DNA of 64,000 nucleotides from Manduca sexta (GCF_014839805.1 NC_051124.1:7502001-7566000), one strand, 5' to 3'; shown: positions 45,907 to 59,280, counted from the stretch's first letter. The notes: a model not told the origin generated them from the sequence alone. Numbers and translations: made by a program.

Positions 45907-47864
45907 GAAATTAATGACCCCAACATATTCCATATTCATATTCCAACATATCAAGGTCTTCAAACAAAAAACGGCAACATCTTCCGATACATATAAAAAC
46001 CAATTGCGCAATACATTTGCATTTGAACAATTATCTGGTCTACCCGTAACGTAATTTAAAACAATATTTGGAACCGGAAAACGATCCTAAAATAGGCACG
46101 AATCCACCAAGGTGGTCTCTTATCGTGGATACGTCCAGAGCCGCTTCCACGGAGACATTTCACCTTTTTTATTGCCCGCTCTTCGCGACTTCAGAAGAGC
46201 CAATCGTACTGGTGCCCTTGAATTTTCTATCGTTGCACCTTACCCCATTGAAATAAGGGGGAATATTGCTTTTAATCAATTTTCGAGTGGTAATACCCGA
46301 GTGGTCCCTACTAAGGTTTTATCACATTACTTTCTCACCTTTTTACGAGGTAACGTGTGAGTCGAAGTGTCGTAGATACAATTATCGATTAGGTAATGTT
46401 ATCGAGACCGATCTATTGTCTTCCGGTTGATTTTTGTTGATTTAGGTGTATTTGGTAATTTAGTGGCTCTCGGTGTGCGGTTGGGGGTTCTCTTCGTGTC
46501 GGTTTTGACAATATTTTGGCGGGTTTTTTTGTTTTTGTGACCAATTTACAGACAGTTTAGAAAGTTTTCGGGTAATGTTATTTATGTGTCTGCATTTTTT
46601 TATGTTCAGGTTTACGAGTAAAGGAATCAATGTTGCACGGATATTGTCTGTAAATATGCTCTTTGTATTTTTATTTATAAAGCATACTTTACAGTACTCG
46701 TATGTATAGAAGAAGCTATTAGCAATTTTTTTATAACTTTCGAATCCAAATTAAAGTAAGCAAGGTCACGATAATATCCATTAAGTATATTACATTTAAA
46801 AACCAACAAACCGTCCTTAGATTTATATGACTTTCAATTCACCACACATTTAACATCAGCCTGTATATAGCTATATTATAGTAATGCGAATATTTTTAAG
46901 CCACACGGATTATAAGCCACGTGTCCCTGACTCAGTATGATGTTCCATAATTAAAATTAGCATTTTAAGCACGCCAGTGGTATTTAAATTCAGTTAGTTT
47001 ATAAATGGTTTTGTCTTTAATGCTTTAAAGAGTATCTCTCACAAGTGCAGTGAGTTGTGTGACTAGAGCGTGCGCGACTTGCCGCATCAAGTACTATTGC
47101 TTACGGTGTGCAGAAAAATATTTAGATTCTTATAATATTGCAAAATTATTGTTTGGTTTAGGAATGAGCGTGTGGTCAATTATTTTGATTATTTTGGCAT
47201 CAAAATCAAACTTAGCGATGCTGAGTAATGTTTTGTTTTTATATTATATGTCTGTAATGTTGTAAATTCAAAGTAATTTTAACTTTCACGTTTTAATTAA
47301 TTTCAACTATTATGAACCTTTATATTTCTTTTATTTTCAGATAGAAAATAAATTTTGAAGAAGTTTTTACATTTAATGCTATAATACAATGCATAAATTA
47401 GTACAATGTATATTTCTTTTATACAATTATTGAAAAAAAACTATTTCTCAGAGTCGTGTTATAAATAACATTACTCTGTTCAATGCATTTCTAATACTAA
47501 CTTTCAACATGCCCTACCTCTCTCCAACTTGAAAATATTATGCAAAAATATTCCTAATTTGCAGATCGTACACTGTGACGTCTTTATACGTTTGTATGAA
47601 TGCAATAATATGCGCATATTTAAATTCACTTTTACGCTATCCGATGCCAGGACAATTTACAATGTCTTTTGATTTTCTTTACTGAAGTAGCCGGTGTCTG
47701 GGAACGGTGAAAATTATACTTGCAGGTGAAATATGGCGCATTTATGTTAGATATATTATGACATGGCGAGTTGTTTTAACATAGTAGCATTATACAGGGA
47801 GATTTGAGGATATCGGATTATCGTTTGCGATTATGTGAATATTTGAATTGGTATTTGTAAATTA
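45907..47864. other. Gene-free stretch with a GC-richer segment
   Basis: 46050-46370 is GC-richer and open in two overlapping + frames (46068-46256 and 46112-46360) without a recognisable protein. 46400-46560 is GT-rich. The 71-codon frame at 47050-47265 does not begin with ATG. Confidence 0.4.
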
Positions 47865-48069
47865 CTAGGTTTTGCTCGTGGTTTCTAATGGAGTTTTCCA
47901 GGATAAAAGTACGGCTATATATTTTCTCGGGAAAAAAAGTAGCCTATAACATTCCCAAGGTCTTAAACTATCTCCATACCAAAATTTATAAAAATCCGCT
48001 CAGTAGTTTTATAAGAAAATCGATCACGTACAGACAGAAAAGGTGACTTTGTTTTATAATATGTTTAGA
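47865..48069 (-). mobile_element. Short non-autonomous Helitron, minus strand
   Basis: Begins on the + strand with A then CTAGGTTTTGCTCG and ends with GA then T, as expected for a reversed Helitron (5' TC ... CTAG 3' inserted between A and T). Interior TTTTCTCGGGAAAAAAAGTA, GCCTATAACATTCCC and CGCTCAGTAGTTTTATAAG are family wording. 205 bp. Confidence 0.75.
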
Positions 48070-48210
48070 TTTTTAAGAAAGTATTTTGATAGTAATGAAT
48101 GAGGCACGCACGCACGCAAGATATTTTAAATACACGCATAATAGAATAAGATTGTACGTTTACATAAAACTTACCTATAGGTCTTTTTTATTAGATGGGT
48201 GAATGGAAAA

Positions 48211-48256
48211 ACATAATTTCCTTATAAGTATTTCTAAACTTATAAGGAAATTATGT
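48211..48256. repeat. Perfect 19-bp hairpin, 8-base loop
   Basis: ACATAATTTCCTTATAAGT (48211-48229) pairs exactly with 48238-48256. AT-rich and isolated. Confidence 0.9.
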
Positions 48257-48367
48257 GTTACCTACTTACAGGTCTAAAATATCTTCTGAGTATAAAATAA
48301 TAATAATAGTGGCGGGGCGATCTAACCGTGTACATCTTACTAAAATTATATTTTTTTTTTATAATTA

Positions 48368-48620
48368 GATGTTTGTTAGAAGTAAACACAGCAAGAGCTT
48401 AATGGTTTCTAATGAAATTTTACACACAGGCAGACCATGCCTCGGATTAACAAATAGACTACTTTATATCCCGATCATTTTCTCAAGCAAAAATAGTTGA
48501 ATATTTTTATCTGTTTCCTAAATAGACTTCTCTGTGTTTGTATAGATGGCGCTTTGGATACAATAATTCAGGGGATTTTATAGTGAGAAAGACGGGCGAA
48601 ACCGCAGGTAACACACCTTA
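48368..48620 (+). repeat. Helitron-like repeat, degraded
   Basis: Shares TTGTTAGAAGTAAACACAGC and downstream blocks with 1363-1500, then GATGGCGCTTTGG and AAGACGGGCGAAACCGCAGG, the last being a decayed Helitron 3' hairpin. No CTAG end survives. Confidence 0.6.
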
Positions 48621-49094
48621 ATATAATTTACTATACACTAAATGAAGTTCCAAATTATTTTAATTATTAATATCCAAAGCCAACTGATAATTAAGATACG
48701 AACAATTAAAATTAACAGAGTAATGACATCATGTTGCATCAAACGGGTGAGTACACACGAATTCCTACGAGGTCGAGGTACTTGCTCGTTTAATTATACT
48801 TCACTGGGTTTAATTAATTAAATCACATTACAACACACCCCTGAATAATTTATTCTCGGCTTTGTTTTAGCGTGGCCTCGACATTTCGTATTATGTCGGT
48901 TATGCTCTTTTTTAATGAGCAGAAAGGTGATTGGTTAGTGGTTTATGTTGATCAGTAACGCTCGCGCCACTCAGAACTTTAAATTATGAAGTACTGAATA
49001 ATACTGAACTGCGGTTGTAGTTTTAAATATTCAAGATGCTTTGGTGTATGGCTCAATATTTAGTGATTGCGTCTTTAGACTAAAATTATAAATG
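48621..49094. other. Intergenic, nothing recognised
   Basis: AT-rich with moderate GC near 48860-48975; no feature assigned. Confidence 0.45.
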
Positions 49095-49916
49095 TTTTTC
49101 TTTTATAGCAACAGCTGATCGGATTCTGATGATGTTTGGTACGCAGATGAAACGTATCCTTGATTAAAACATACTATTTGTGTATGTTTATTGATATGAT
49201 ATGAATCTATCAATAATAATGCATAAATTGAATATACCGATACTTTTTACATCAGAAAGAACATCGTTAATAAATTCCGATTTGAAACTAATTAACTTCT
49301 ACTTGTATCTGAAAAATGTCAGTAAGCTAACACAAACAACCAATAAAATAAGGAACAAACCTGCTAATAACTCAATAACAATACTGCCAACTGATACGTC
49401 CCAATCATGTCTCCGACAAATTGCCGCCCGACTAGACGGCGACGACAAAAAATTCGCTCCATTTTCCAACAAAAACGATTTTATTGCGACTAACGAGACA
49501 ACCCTGATTTTTATCGCGTGTATTACTTTCATTCCTTTTGAAACTGTTGCTTTCGATGACCGCGTCCTTATAATTAGTTCGAAGTTGGTTTACATGGAGA
49601 GGTTTTTTTTTTATAAAAAATGTTTTCAAATTATTCACTAACCCGATTATGGGATTTGATTTTAGTGTAAATTATTACTTTTGATATTTTGTTCAACTTT
49701 GTAATGCTGAATTATATTAGCTATATTAATTTCAGTTGCGTGCAGTAAGGGTAAGTGACAAATGTATATTGTGTGTCCTGTGTTAATACAAAGACTTTTT
49801 TATCCTGGTGATTTAATCAAATGGGAAAAAGTTAATTAAAAAATCTGCTTTTAAATATATTTAAAAGTGTAGCGAGAAAAGCTTTTCACGCGGGCGAAGC
49901 CGCGGGCACTACCTAG
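49095..49916 (+). mobile_element. Helitron-related insert with CTAG terminus
   Basis: The 3' end has the hairpin CACGCGGGCGAAGCCGCGGG and CTAG (49913-49916) followed by T. Near 49110 the text TCGGATTCTGATGATGTTTG and GGTACGCAGATG is typical Helitron interior. The 5' limit is uncertain. An ATG frame of 146 codons (49201-49641) lies inside; it has no replicase or helicase motif, is partly open on both strands, and I regard it as chance or repeat-derived. Confidence 0.55.
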
Positions 49917-51264
49917 TATTTAATATTTTAAACGCAATGTACCATCTTTAGTATATACCACATTATTTAAAAATATTTGCATAACATTAAAATTTTATCT
50001 AAGTTCTGTACTATCCAGTTCCAATCATTTTTAAATTGTGTAATTTCTAACAACTATGACGACATTGATGAACCAAGCTTAAAATATTGACAGTCATGTA
50101 AACGGCCGCTTACATTTTTTGTCCTCAGGGTTACCGATAATTATATCACACGTTTTTTACACAAAACCACACAGGACAAAATGGCGTTACCATCAGATTA
50201 TCATAGGCTTGTGGTCGGATTATTGCTTCATTTTTTTTTCGCCTACCTGTTCGAGGGGCCGAGATTCCTGAATGATACGACGGTTCCCGAATTGCTGCCA
50301 TATTTCCACTTAAATTGACACCTGAATGCCATTGCTTCGAACCAAAACACGGGTCCTGGTACACTGGTTGTATTAAACAAATTAATAGACCAGACGAGCT
50401 TCTTAACCGGGTGAATATTTTGTTTATTATACTTATTAGAGATTTGTCGTAACATTTTGGTCGAGTGTGTTAAGATAAACGGTGACTTTTTATTCTATTT
50501 CATACAAATATTTGTGGCATCAGGATTATACAAACGTTTGATCAAATATTTGTCTGATAAAATCAGGAATTTTATTCATGTACAAAAAAACTGAATAGAA
50601 ACATTCCAAGCAAGCTACTGTAAAATAAAATTGGAAACAAAGCAAGTATATTACGGCTATTTATCTTCCAAACAGTATCTAAAGCTACGTTCTGACATTT
50701 ACCGCGGTTCATAGAATATCAATTTAGGTGTAGGACATGTTAGATAAACTTACGCGAAATGCTTAAGCGACTGTCTCTGTCGTTTAGACAAATAGTACCA
50801 TCAGTAAAAACAATGTTTCACAAAACGTATATTATACACGTATACAGGTATATTATACCTGTTCTATAGTACAAAACAGATGTTATGGAGATTTAATCCA
50901 AGCCACATGGCTAAGGTATCTTTAATGACAATAGGCTACCAAGCAAGAGATTTACCCAGTTAAATACACTTATTTTCAATAATCAACGAAGTAAAACCAT
51001 TGAAAGTACTATCCCTTAGCAAAAAACTGAATGTTGTATAAAAAAAAAGTTAGAAAGAAAAAGGTTTCTACATGGTTACACGTCATATCTTACAAAAGTG
51101 TATACCAATAATCTATCATCCAAACGTACTTCCATATTTTAATAGACTTAATAAGGATAAAAAAGAGAGAGCTTGTAATTTAAAATATCAGTTGAAGCTT
51201 CCAAAAAATGTGTTCCATTTTTATAGATTGCGAGTGGTCTAATTGTTCAGCATATGAGACTAAA
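49917..51264. other. Intergenic, one possible repeat
   Basis: 50150-50370 is GC-richer and open on the minus strand for 72 codons (reading GNMAAIREPSYHSGISAPRT); probably repeat-derived but not identified. The rest is AT-rich. Confidence 0.35.
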
Positions 51265-52440
51265 TCTATACTTCTATACTATTATATAAAGCTGAAGAGT
51301 TTGTTTGTTTGTTTGTTTGTTTGTTTGTTTGTTTGTTTGTTTGTTTGTTTGAACGCGCTAATCTTAGGAACTACTGGTCCAAACTGAAAAAATCTTTTTG
51401 CGTTGGATAGCCCTATGTTCGTGGAGTGCTATAGGCTATATATCATCACGCTATACCCAATAGGAGCGGAGCAGTAATGCCTAATCTCAGGAACTATCGG
51501 TCCGAACTGAAAAATTCTTTTGCGTTGGATAGCCCTTTGTTCGTGGAGTGCTATAGGCTATATATCATCACGCTATACCCAATAGGAGCGGAGCAGTAAT
51601 GGCTAATCTCAGGAACTACCGGTCCAAAATGAAACATTCTTTTTGCGTTGGATAGCCTTTTGTTCGTGGAGTGCTACAGGCTATATATCATCACGCTATA
51701 CCCAATAGGAGCAGAGCAGTAATGGCTAATCTCAGGAACTACCGGTTCGAATTAAAAAAAACATTTTGTATTGGATAGCCCTTTGTTCGTGAAGTGCTAT
51801 AGGCTATATATCATCACGCTATGACCAATAGGAGCAGAGCAGTAACGGCTAATCTCAGAAACTAGGAGTTTGAACTGAATAATTCTTTTTTGTGTTGGAT
51901 AGCCCTTTGATCCTGGAATGCTATAGGCTATATATATCATCACGCTATGCCCAATAGGAGCGGAGCAGTAATCGCTAATCTCAGGAACTACCGGTTCGAA
52001 CTGAAAAAATATTTTTGTGTTGGATAGCCCTGTGTTCCTGGAGTGCTATAGGTTATATATCGTCACGCTATGACCAATAGGAGCGGAGCAGTAATGAAAC
52101 ATGATGCAAAAACGCGGACAATTTATTAGTTTTGAGAGCTTCTGTTGCGTGCGCTGCGTAAACGGTTAAAGTTATGCAACAATAATGTATGACGGGATTG
52201 TTCTTCTTAAAAAGTTCTACAAAAATATATCATAAAACAAAGTCCCCCGCTGCATCGGTCTGCCCGAACGTGTTAAACTCAAAAACTACCCAACGTATTA
52301 GGATAAAATTTGGTATGGAGACAGTTTGAGACTCTGGGAAGAACATAGGCTCCCGGGAAAATATATAGCGTGACTTTTATAACGGAAAACTTTAGCCCGA
52401 AAAACTTTATAACGCGGGCGGAGCCGCGGGCAAAAGCTAG
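51265..52440 (+). mobile_element. Non-autonomous Helitron carrying an internal minisatellite
   Basis: The 5' end is A followed by TCTATACTTCTATACTATT. The 3' end is CGCGGGCGGAGCCGCGGGC then AAAAGCTAG (CTAG 52437-52440), followed by T. Length 1,176 bp. From 5' to 3' it holds (TTTG)13 at 51300-51351, six ~123-bp units, and a unique tail of about 340 bp (GTCCCCCGCTGCATCGGTCT, AACTCAAAAACTACCCAACG). No transposase gene. Termini and A/T target fit the Helitron class. Confidence 0.88.
51354..52096 (+). repeat. Six ~123-bp tandem units inside the Helitron
   Basis: Units can be phased on ATCT(C/T)AGG(A/G)ACTA, near 51361, 51484, 51606, 51729, 51852 and 51978 (the fifth reads ATCTCAGAAACTA). Spacing is 122-126 bp. 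Each unit contains GTTGGATAGCCCT or a one-base variant, GTGCTATAGGCTATATATCA and CCAATAGGAGC.GAGCAGTAA. Confidence 0.95.
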
Positions 52441-53044
52441 TAACTTTATATATCAAGATGGCGTGCTCTAATACCACACAGCACCCCATAATTCAATGTT
52501 CAGGTGGTGTTACTACTTACGGGTATGTAATAATGATAGGCTTCTTAATTATTATGTATTTATTGTGATTAATGCACATTACAATTATTTTATTGTACAG
52601 ACATGTTACATGGCTGAGCACCGGAACTAGAGAGAGAGTTGTGTAGGGATGGGACACATGACATTATTTTTTAATCGATTACATAATCTCTTACAACGGG
52701 TAGTCATGTCGCTTATCACGCGAGCGATTTGCTCGTCTTGTAATTTAGTTGCATTAAAAATTATATTGTAATGGGTACAACCACGTTCGCTTCGAAACTT
52801 GGTCTATTCGAGAATATACTGCCATTGGTTCACGATGACGCGACATTTACGCTCCGCCAATCGGAGCGCGTCAACTCCGTCGGTAAAATGCGCGAGCAGT
52901 GACAATCTTAGTAGTAATTATCTTGCGCAAGAAAAATGGCGTCGTACGCGACACAATAAGACCGTTGCACGTCATATACACTTTAACAAGTTAACATTTT
53001 ATAACATTGTTCTATTTATTATAGCACATTTCTGTATGAATGTA
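52441..53044. other. Intergenic, small repeat trace
   Basis: 52445-52515 (AAGATGGCGTGCTCTAATAC) is a decayed family E scrap. 52790-52950 is GC-richer and open for 83 codons without a motif. Confidence 0.4.
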
Positions 53045-53225
53045 CTGTAACAACTGGACATAATAAGACTTAACATCTCATGTCTTAGAATGGCGTGCGC
53101 AGTGGAATACTAAACAATACTTTGTAATAAAATCTGTTGGATGGTGTTCCTACTTTATTGGCGGTCGTATTACTTACCATCAGGCGATCTGCAAGCTCGT
53201 CTCATCATACAAAGCAATAAACAAA
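53045..53225 (+). repeat. Family E retroelement 3' fragment
   Basis: CTGGACATAATAAGACTTAA, CATCTCATGTCTTAGAATGG, TGGCGGTCGTATTACTTACC and CAAGCTCGTCTCATCATACA, ending at AAAGCAATAAACAAA. Confidence 0.88.
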
Positions 53226-54004
53226 ATCGAATGCAAAAGTTTACCTATTTATAGTATAGACAATCGCTACCGCGTCCGCTCGTCACCACGCACCGCTCCT
53301 ATTTCATGACTAAACCTTCCCATAAAGTGAGCTAAAATGGGCTCAGTAACAAAGTAGGCGCCTTAACAATCTGTTTACATACTGAATTATGTTCGCGATA
53401 AGTATTTAACTGCTCCCACGGCGGTCGATTACTGTCTACGTGTCGTGTGTACGTCATAGATTATTGTGTTAATGTTTATAACTGGTTTAAAATCAGATCA
53501 ATAGAATTTAATTCAATATTGTCGTACTGCTATTCGTGAGGTGTCACTCGGAACATAGTAGTACCAAGAAGTGCACATTTTATGAAGTTCTAATTTCATT
53601 GTTGATGTGTATAACATGAATGTGCCAGCTCGACCGTGGTTGTACCACAGTCTTATAAAAAAAAACAAGGTAAAATGTCAGCTTTCTGTTAAGTTTCGTA
53701 AGGCAAGTGATGTCACTTATCATGCGAAACGCAATGCTAGCTTCCAGAAATCCTCACCATTCTAACTCTAACATGGTGCCGTCACAAACATTTGACCGAT
53801 ACCTATAAACGAACTTAATCACTAACTACGCGTTAATAGTAGGAATATACCAATTAAAATATTGAGTTATTTTCTAATTTAAACTTTATTCTTATCGGTC
53901 CTGTATCGCTATAAATCTGTCGATAGAAATAAAGATCATTCATAGGAAATGGCGTTTTTTCGAATATGTTTTAGAAACAAACAAAACACAAACACATGCA
54001 TCAT
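53226..54004. other. Intergenic, nothing recognised
   Basis: Mixed composition with a GC-richer patch near 53260-53430; no ORF or repeat assigned. Confidence 0.45.
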
Positions 54005-54245
54005 GCATTTATCCACAAAAGAGTATGTAGAGGCGCAACCACGGCACCCACTTTTCGCCAAGTGTGTTCCGTCCCATGATGAGATAGAAGGTGAGCCTAT
54101 TGCCATATCAGGCACAAATTCTGTACTCTTGGCTGATATTGAGCAGAAAAACCCAAATATCTCTTTGCCCGACCCAAGAATCGAACCCATGACCTAAGAG
54201 CGCTGCCGTACCGCGCATGCAGTACAACTACGCCACGAGGCAGTT
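54005..54245 (-). repeat. SINE-A copy, full length
   Basis: Reverse strand: GCACCCACTTTTCGCCAAGT, GTTCCGTCCCATGATGAGAT, CTGATATTGAGCAGAAAAAC, box B complement GAATCGAACCCA and head complement TACAACTACGCCACGAGGC. Second best preserved SINE-A here. Confidence 0.95.
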
Positions 54246-55321
54246 TTAGAAACGTTTAGTTTATTTTACAACCGACCGTGATATATAACACTTAAGTAAT
54301 ACAAATTAAGGTGCAAATTCATTCAAATATCACAAATCAATCAACTAGTTCTTAGCGTTTAGAATCACAAGAATGTTAACTCATGTAAAACAAGACGAGA
54401 GTGATCCGGCCTTAACATTATCGGCTTTAGCGAGTGTCAATTGAATTTTATAGGGCTCTTACACGGACCGTGGGTTTACGAGCGAATCGGCGAAATTGAG
54501 CTTCGACGCGGGACAATAGCCATGTTGGCAGAAAATTTGGGATATATTTTTATTTTTGAAATTTTTACCTACCCAGTAAGATTCTTGTGCCACCCTTGGT
54601 TGATTGGTAGAGAATTACTATAGATTAAATACGAAATAGAATTTTGAAGTGTAATGCATCGAGGTCTATACAAAGATGAACTAAAATAAAAAATCTTAGA
54701 AGGTACTTTGTTACAAAAATTCAAAATAGTAAATCAACAATAAACGTTCTATTGAGAACCTGCATTAATATTTTTATTATACAGGCATGAGAAGCAGCTT
54801 CAATCAGCTGATTCTCTATATAACAAAAAAATGTACCAAAAAGTTGTTTTTTATTAAGTATCAGAGAATATACCAACTTTATGAATCCGCAAAAGCTTAA
54901 TCATGCAAAAACACAAGAAGCGTAGATATATTTTTAGCCAAATATTACCTATCTACTGCAAACTAAAAACAATATGCCTATATATTACCTACATACACAA
55001 CAAATGGCACGTAATGAATATCATAATGATATAAAGACTTATCCCACAGTAACTACATGAATTTAGGTAAGCCTACCAGTACCATCGCCACGTTTCTGTC
55101 CATAGGTGCGTGGTTTTTTAATCTGTTACAAAGTATTGAAAAGGATATTTCGTTTTCAATCACCTTTTTGGTATAGTTTTACAATTTATTCAGCATTGCA
55201 TTGTTTTTTTCTGAGACGTTTTACTCGGGAACCTGATTTAAAGCCGATGGAGTGGCGAGCAACTCAGCCACAAGTAATAAAACTTTAAAATCAAAGAATA
55301 TTACTGTAATATTGGTGGCAG
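54246..55321. other. Intergenic, nothing recognised
   Basis: AT-rich; short frames at 54441-54623 and 55106-55288 lack motifs. Confidence 0.5.
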
Positions 55322-55620
55322 ATCTCTCATATGTGAGAGTCCGCCTGGGTAGGCACCACCGCAATGTCTATTTCCGCTGCCAAGCAGCAGTGTGTAGTCA
55401 CTGTACGTTCCGGCTTAAAGGACAACGTAACCAGCATAACTACTGGACATAATAAGTCTTAACATCTCTTGTCTCAGGATGGTGAGCGCAGTGGAATACC
55501 AAACAATACTTTGCAATCTAAGTGTTGGATGGAATTCTACTGTTTATGGGCGATCGTATCGCTTACCATCGGCGAACGGCGTGCTCGTCTCGTCATTCAA
55601 AGCAATAAAAAAAAATGTTT
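55322..55620 (+). repeat. Family E retroelement copy with A-rich tail
   Basis: The most complete copy: TATGTGAGAGTCCGCCTGGG, CTGCCAAGCAGCAGTGTGTA, CTACTGGACATAATAAGTC, TGTCTCAGGATGGTGAGCGC, GTATCGCTTACCATCGGCG and CGTCATTCAAAGCAATAAAA. The A-rich tail marks it as reverse-transcribed. Confidence 0.92.
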
Positions 55621-58600
55621 TAAAGATGGCTACCAATAAATTAGCCAAATGTATATCCATATCAAAATATTCAACAATATCCTTACCTTATAGTAAAACA
55701 GACATAATTCTAGCAACCGCCGAGCGATACGCGTTTACTCTACATTATACAGGTGTACAACCTTGTCCTGCCTTAAAAACACAAATTAGCCACAAAATAT
55801 ACCTTCTTCTTTTCCATACAATGTTACATAATTACGGGCGTATTTCATGTTTCAGCAACCGAATGGCTTCCGCATCAACCTCGCTTTACGAGCAAATAGA
55901 AAGCACGATAAAACTAGCCCAGTGTGGGTGTTCGTACCATCTTTGTTTTATGTTAATACAGTTTTTATTAAGGTCGCAGCTATAATGTCGTGACGCGTAA
56001 TAATTTAAGTCTTAAATAACTGAGATAAATAGAATGTTTTGTTCCGTTATGTGTTTGATGTTATGGTTAAATTGGGGAAACTCAACTTCTGAGGTTCAAA
56101 TGGGTTTTGAAGTCCCTTCTGACTGAAAGAAATGAACTTCAAACGTCAAAGTAAAGGAATAAAATTATTGTCGAAGATAAGTGGTATATAGCTAAGAAAA
56201 GTAATGGTATTGACGCGTAACAACTTAATTGAAATATTTATTTAACAAAGACAATAAAAATCTGCTAGTTTTTATAAAAAGAATATATTGTAGGTCTTAA
56301 TGCGAATTGGAAATTCCTTTCTTTATTTTACTTGTAGGCAATCTATCTACAAACATCTACTCTGGAAATATATTTATAAGGAAAAGTTGGTCAAAATATT
56401 CCGTACCAAATTCATACACTGCATTAGTAAAAACATGATATATTAACACCGAAAAAATTTATAGATATTTACTCACCATAAACATTTAATTCTTAAACAA
56501 TGCGAATATCCTAATATCCCCTTCTCACCCTGAAGTATGATAGTAATTTGTTACCAAGACCACAGAAACATGTTAGTATAGCCCAACATATCTCAAAGCG
56601 AAGGCAGCTCAATCCGAAGTGCGTTATTTATTAGTATAGATTATCGCAACAAATCACTGGGACGATTGCTGTACCGAAATCATTTGGTGTAACCCGAGAA
56701 CGCCCCTTATACTCGATGATTGGACAAATAAATATATTTTCCGTATCCTGTTTATCTGGTTTGGGGTGTTAATAAAAATGTAGAGGAACGCGGGGTGCGT
56801 GGACGCAGTATTTGAAGTGAAGTTTAGGTAATATTATAGTACAAAATTTAAATAAAATATGAATATAGTATAAACTATTAGAACGCGTCGAATAATCTTT
56901 CAAGATTAATATATATTAATAGTAAGATTCGGAATTGCTAAAGCATTATTTCTTTAAGTTTGTTTTATTGCTATTGTGACTAAGGAAAAACATTTAAAGC
57001 CAAATGTTTGTTGGGTCTTTATTATGTTAAAATATATTGCCATTCAGACTTCAGGAAACAAATTGATTTTATATCCATATCGAAATTTTAATTATGACAA
57101 ATGATTCAGAAGCAATGCAGCATAAAATTAGCATGTGGATAAAAACTCTTAATGTCGGCAACTATTTAACTGTTGCAAGGTTTATTAATTTGACACATGA
57201 ATTTACTTTGATTGATTGACTGATAAAATTGATTTCATGAGTATAATAACGGTCGCTAATTTATCTGACCTTTATTTGACATAAGCTACCTTTTGACCTA
57301 TAATATTGTTTACCTTCCATGCTATTGAGGAAATTATAAGTAAGGTTATTGTTCAGATGCCGTAAATTGCTTTATTGTCAAGACATGTAACAATTGAACA
57401 ACAACAAACAATTTTGACCGGGAAAAAATATGAGGGATTAATTTAAACTTAATGATTACAATTTGATAATTGTCTGTACTATAATGAACTGAAATTATTG
57501 TAATGAACATATTACTGATATAACCTTCGTCAATGTTATTTAATTTACTTCTCAATAAACAAATTTTGAGTACTATAAATTTGCTTCAATAACTGTACCT
57601 GTATGTAATATTTGGATCAAAATAAAAAAAATATTTGGCCAATGGTCCATTCCGCCCCACATCCTCGGTTGGTGTGAATGGATCCGTGGTCAGGGTGGCC
57701 GGCGTCCGTCGTCCTATCGTTCCCAATAAATTAGAAGCCGCTAATACAAGCCTTGCCCTTACAGAAGACTGGTTGTGTCAAGTCGCCACTAATGTACTGG
57801 CACGATAACACTTTCAATACCACTTATGTGCAAACACCAGTTTAACCGGAGCTATGTTGGAGAACATTGTATTCGAAACCTCAGCCGCTGTTATTTGGTT
57901 AATTCACACATTCGTGATATTGTGATGCAAGGAATTGTTGCCTCTTTTATATCGTTAGTTTAGGATTCATTGTCACGTGGCTCGTTTGTGTAATGTAAAT
58001 CCTTACGTAGTTTATTGTCGACGCGATTCCGTAATTGATTTACTGGTTGGATTTATGGGCCAAGTTCTGACTTTTTTAAAATTGCTACATGAATAATCTT
58101 GGTGAATGGAATTCTTCACCTGCAATATTTTGCGAAGTTTGTTATGCTTCTTATTTAGTGGTTTACGAAACGGTTTTGGGAAGACGTAGATTCAATTCCC
58201 TGATAATTAACTTTTATAAAATTACTCCATTATGAAATACGATTAATTTCTAGTTTTTAATGGGTTATACGACATTGTATTTAATACTTGCAGTCCTAAG
58301 GAATCTGTGTCGACTACTGATGAAATTTTCAGAACTGGTATTTGTAATATGCAATTATTATAAACATTTGATACTGCAATTTGATTAACCAGGCTCTAAA
58401 ATTATAAATATAATAAATGATTCGTAGAATTAAATGCAAAAACAGCTCCTGTTAATCGTTAATATAAAAAAATATCTGTTTGTTACATAGTTTCAACATA
58501 TGTTTCAATCTTGACTAAATGGCTGAACAGTTTTTGATGTAACTTCGAAAAAATAGGTGTAAGTTGTCTTATTGTACTTATAAGAGTATAATTTTTTATT

Positions 58601-58984
58601 CTCTTAGTGTCTAGTTCTGAGCAAAACCAAACACTATGACGCAAACAAAGCTGCAAACGAAATCTAGTACTAAATAATTAAACCTGCACCGAAGTCTTAC
58701 ATCAAGCTAGTCATTATAAATGAGTTAAATATTAGGTTTGCATACTACTCTATAATTTGAGGGCGTCAAACGTTTGCGAACATTAAGTTTAAATTATGAA
58801 GTTATCAGTAGACAGTAAATTATATTATATATACTTATAAGGCTCAAATGCTTTTGTATAGCTTGAATCGTAGTTCAAGATTAAATATTGTACCAAATTT
58901 TGTATTATAATTGGGCCGTCGCAGTGGGTATTTATTTTGGTATTAAAGCCTATATTATGATTACAAAACAATATTATTATAAGT
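55621..58984. other. Long gene-free stretch
   Basis: About 3.4 kb. An ATG frame (55479-55985, 168 codons) begins inside the family E copy and continues into unique DNA with no motif, so it is not called. 57640-57725 is GC-richer (GGTGGCCGGCGTCCGTCG) without an assignable role. Confidence 0.45.
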
Positions 58985-59195
58985 TTTATTATGTTTACGC
59001 GAATGATAGACACTAAAATTAAACTATTTTTCGGATTTTATCGCGGTCCGTCGGTTTTATCATGGTCACGGGGGGATTGCTCCAGTCTCAAAGTCAGTCA
59101 GTCAGACTCTCAGTCTGCAAAGTCTTCGAAACGTCGGGAGAAAACTAAAATAATTAAAACCGCGATAAAAGCCGAAAAATAATTTAATTTTAATT
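58985..59195 (+). repeat. Family F element with 33-bp inverted arms
   Basis: Arms 59015-59047 and 59159-59191 pair with two mismatches. The core GTCTTCGAAACGTCGGGAG lies between them. The left flank GTTTACGCGAATGATAGACA is the family terminus also seen at 34891. A CAGTCAGTCAGTCAG run lies at about 59087-59105. Confidence 0.88.
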
Positions 59196-59280
59196 ATTAT
59201 AACTTACTATAAAAGCTCTGTATAAATTATAATAATTGAAATTGAAATAAATATGTTCATTTCATAATAAAAACAAATCG

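Noticed and set aside
49201..49641. 146-codon ATG frame on the + strand
   Set aside because: It lies inside a Helitron-related insert, part of it is also open on the other strand, and no Rep, helicase or other motif is visible.
51300..52096. CRISPR-like regular array
   Set aside because: The whole 123-bp unit repeats with no unique spacers, and the array sits inside a eukaryotic Helitron.
55479..55985. 168-codon ATG frame on the + strand
   Set aside because: It begins inside a family E retroelement copy, crosses its A-rich tail into AT-rich DNA, and shows no domain or splice context.
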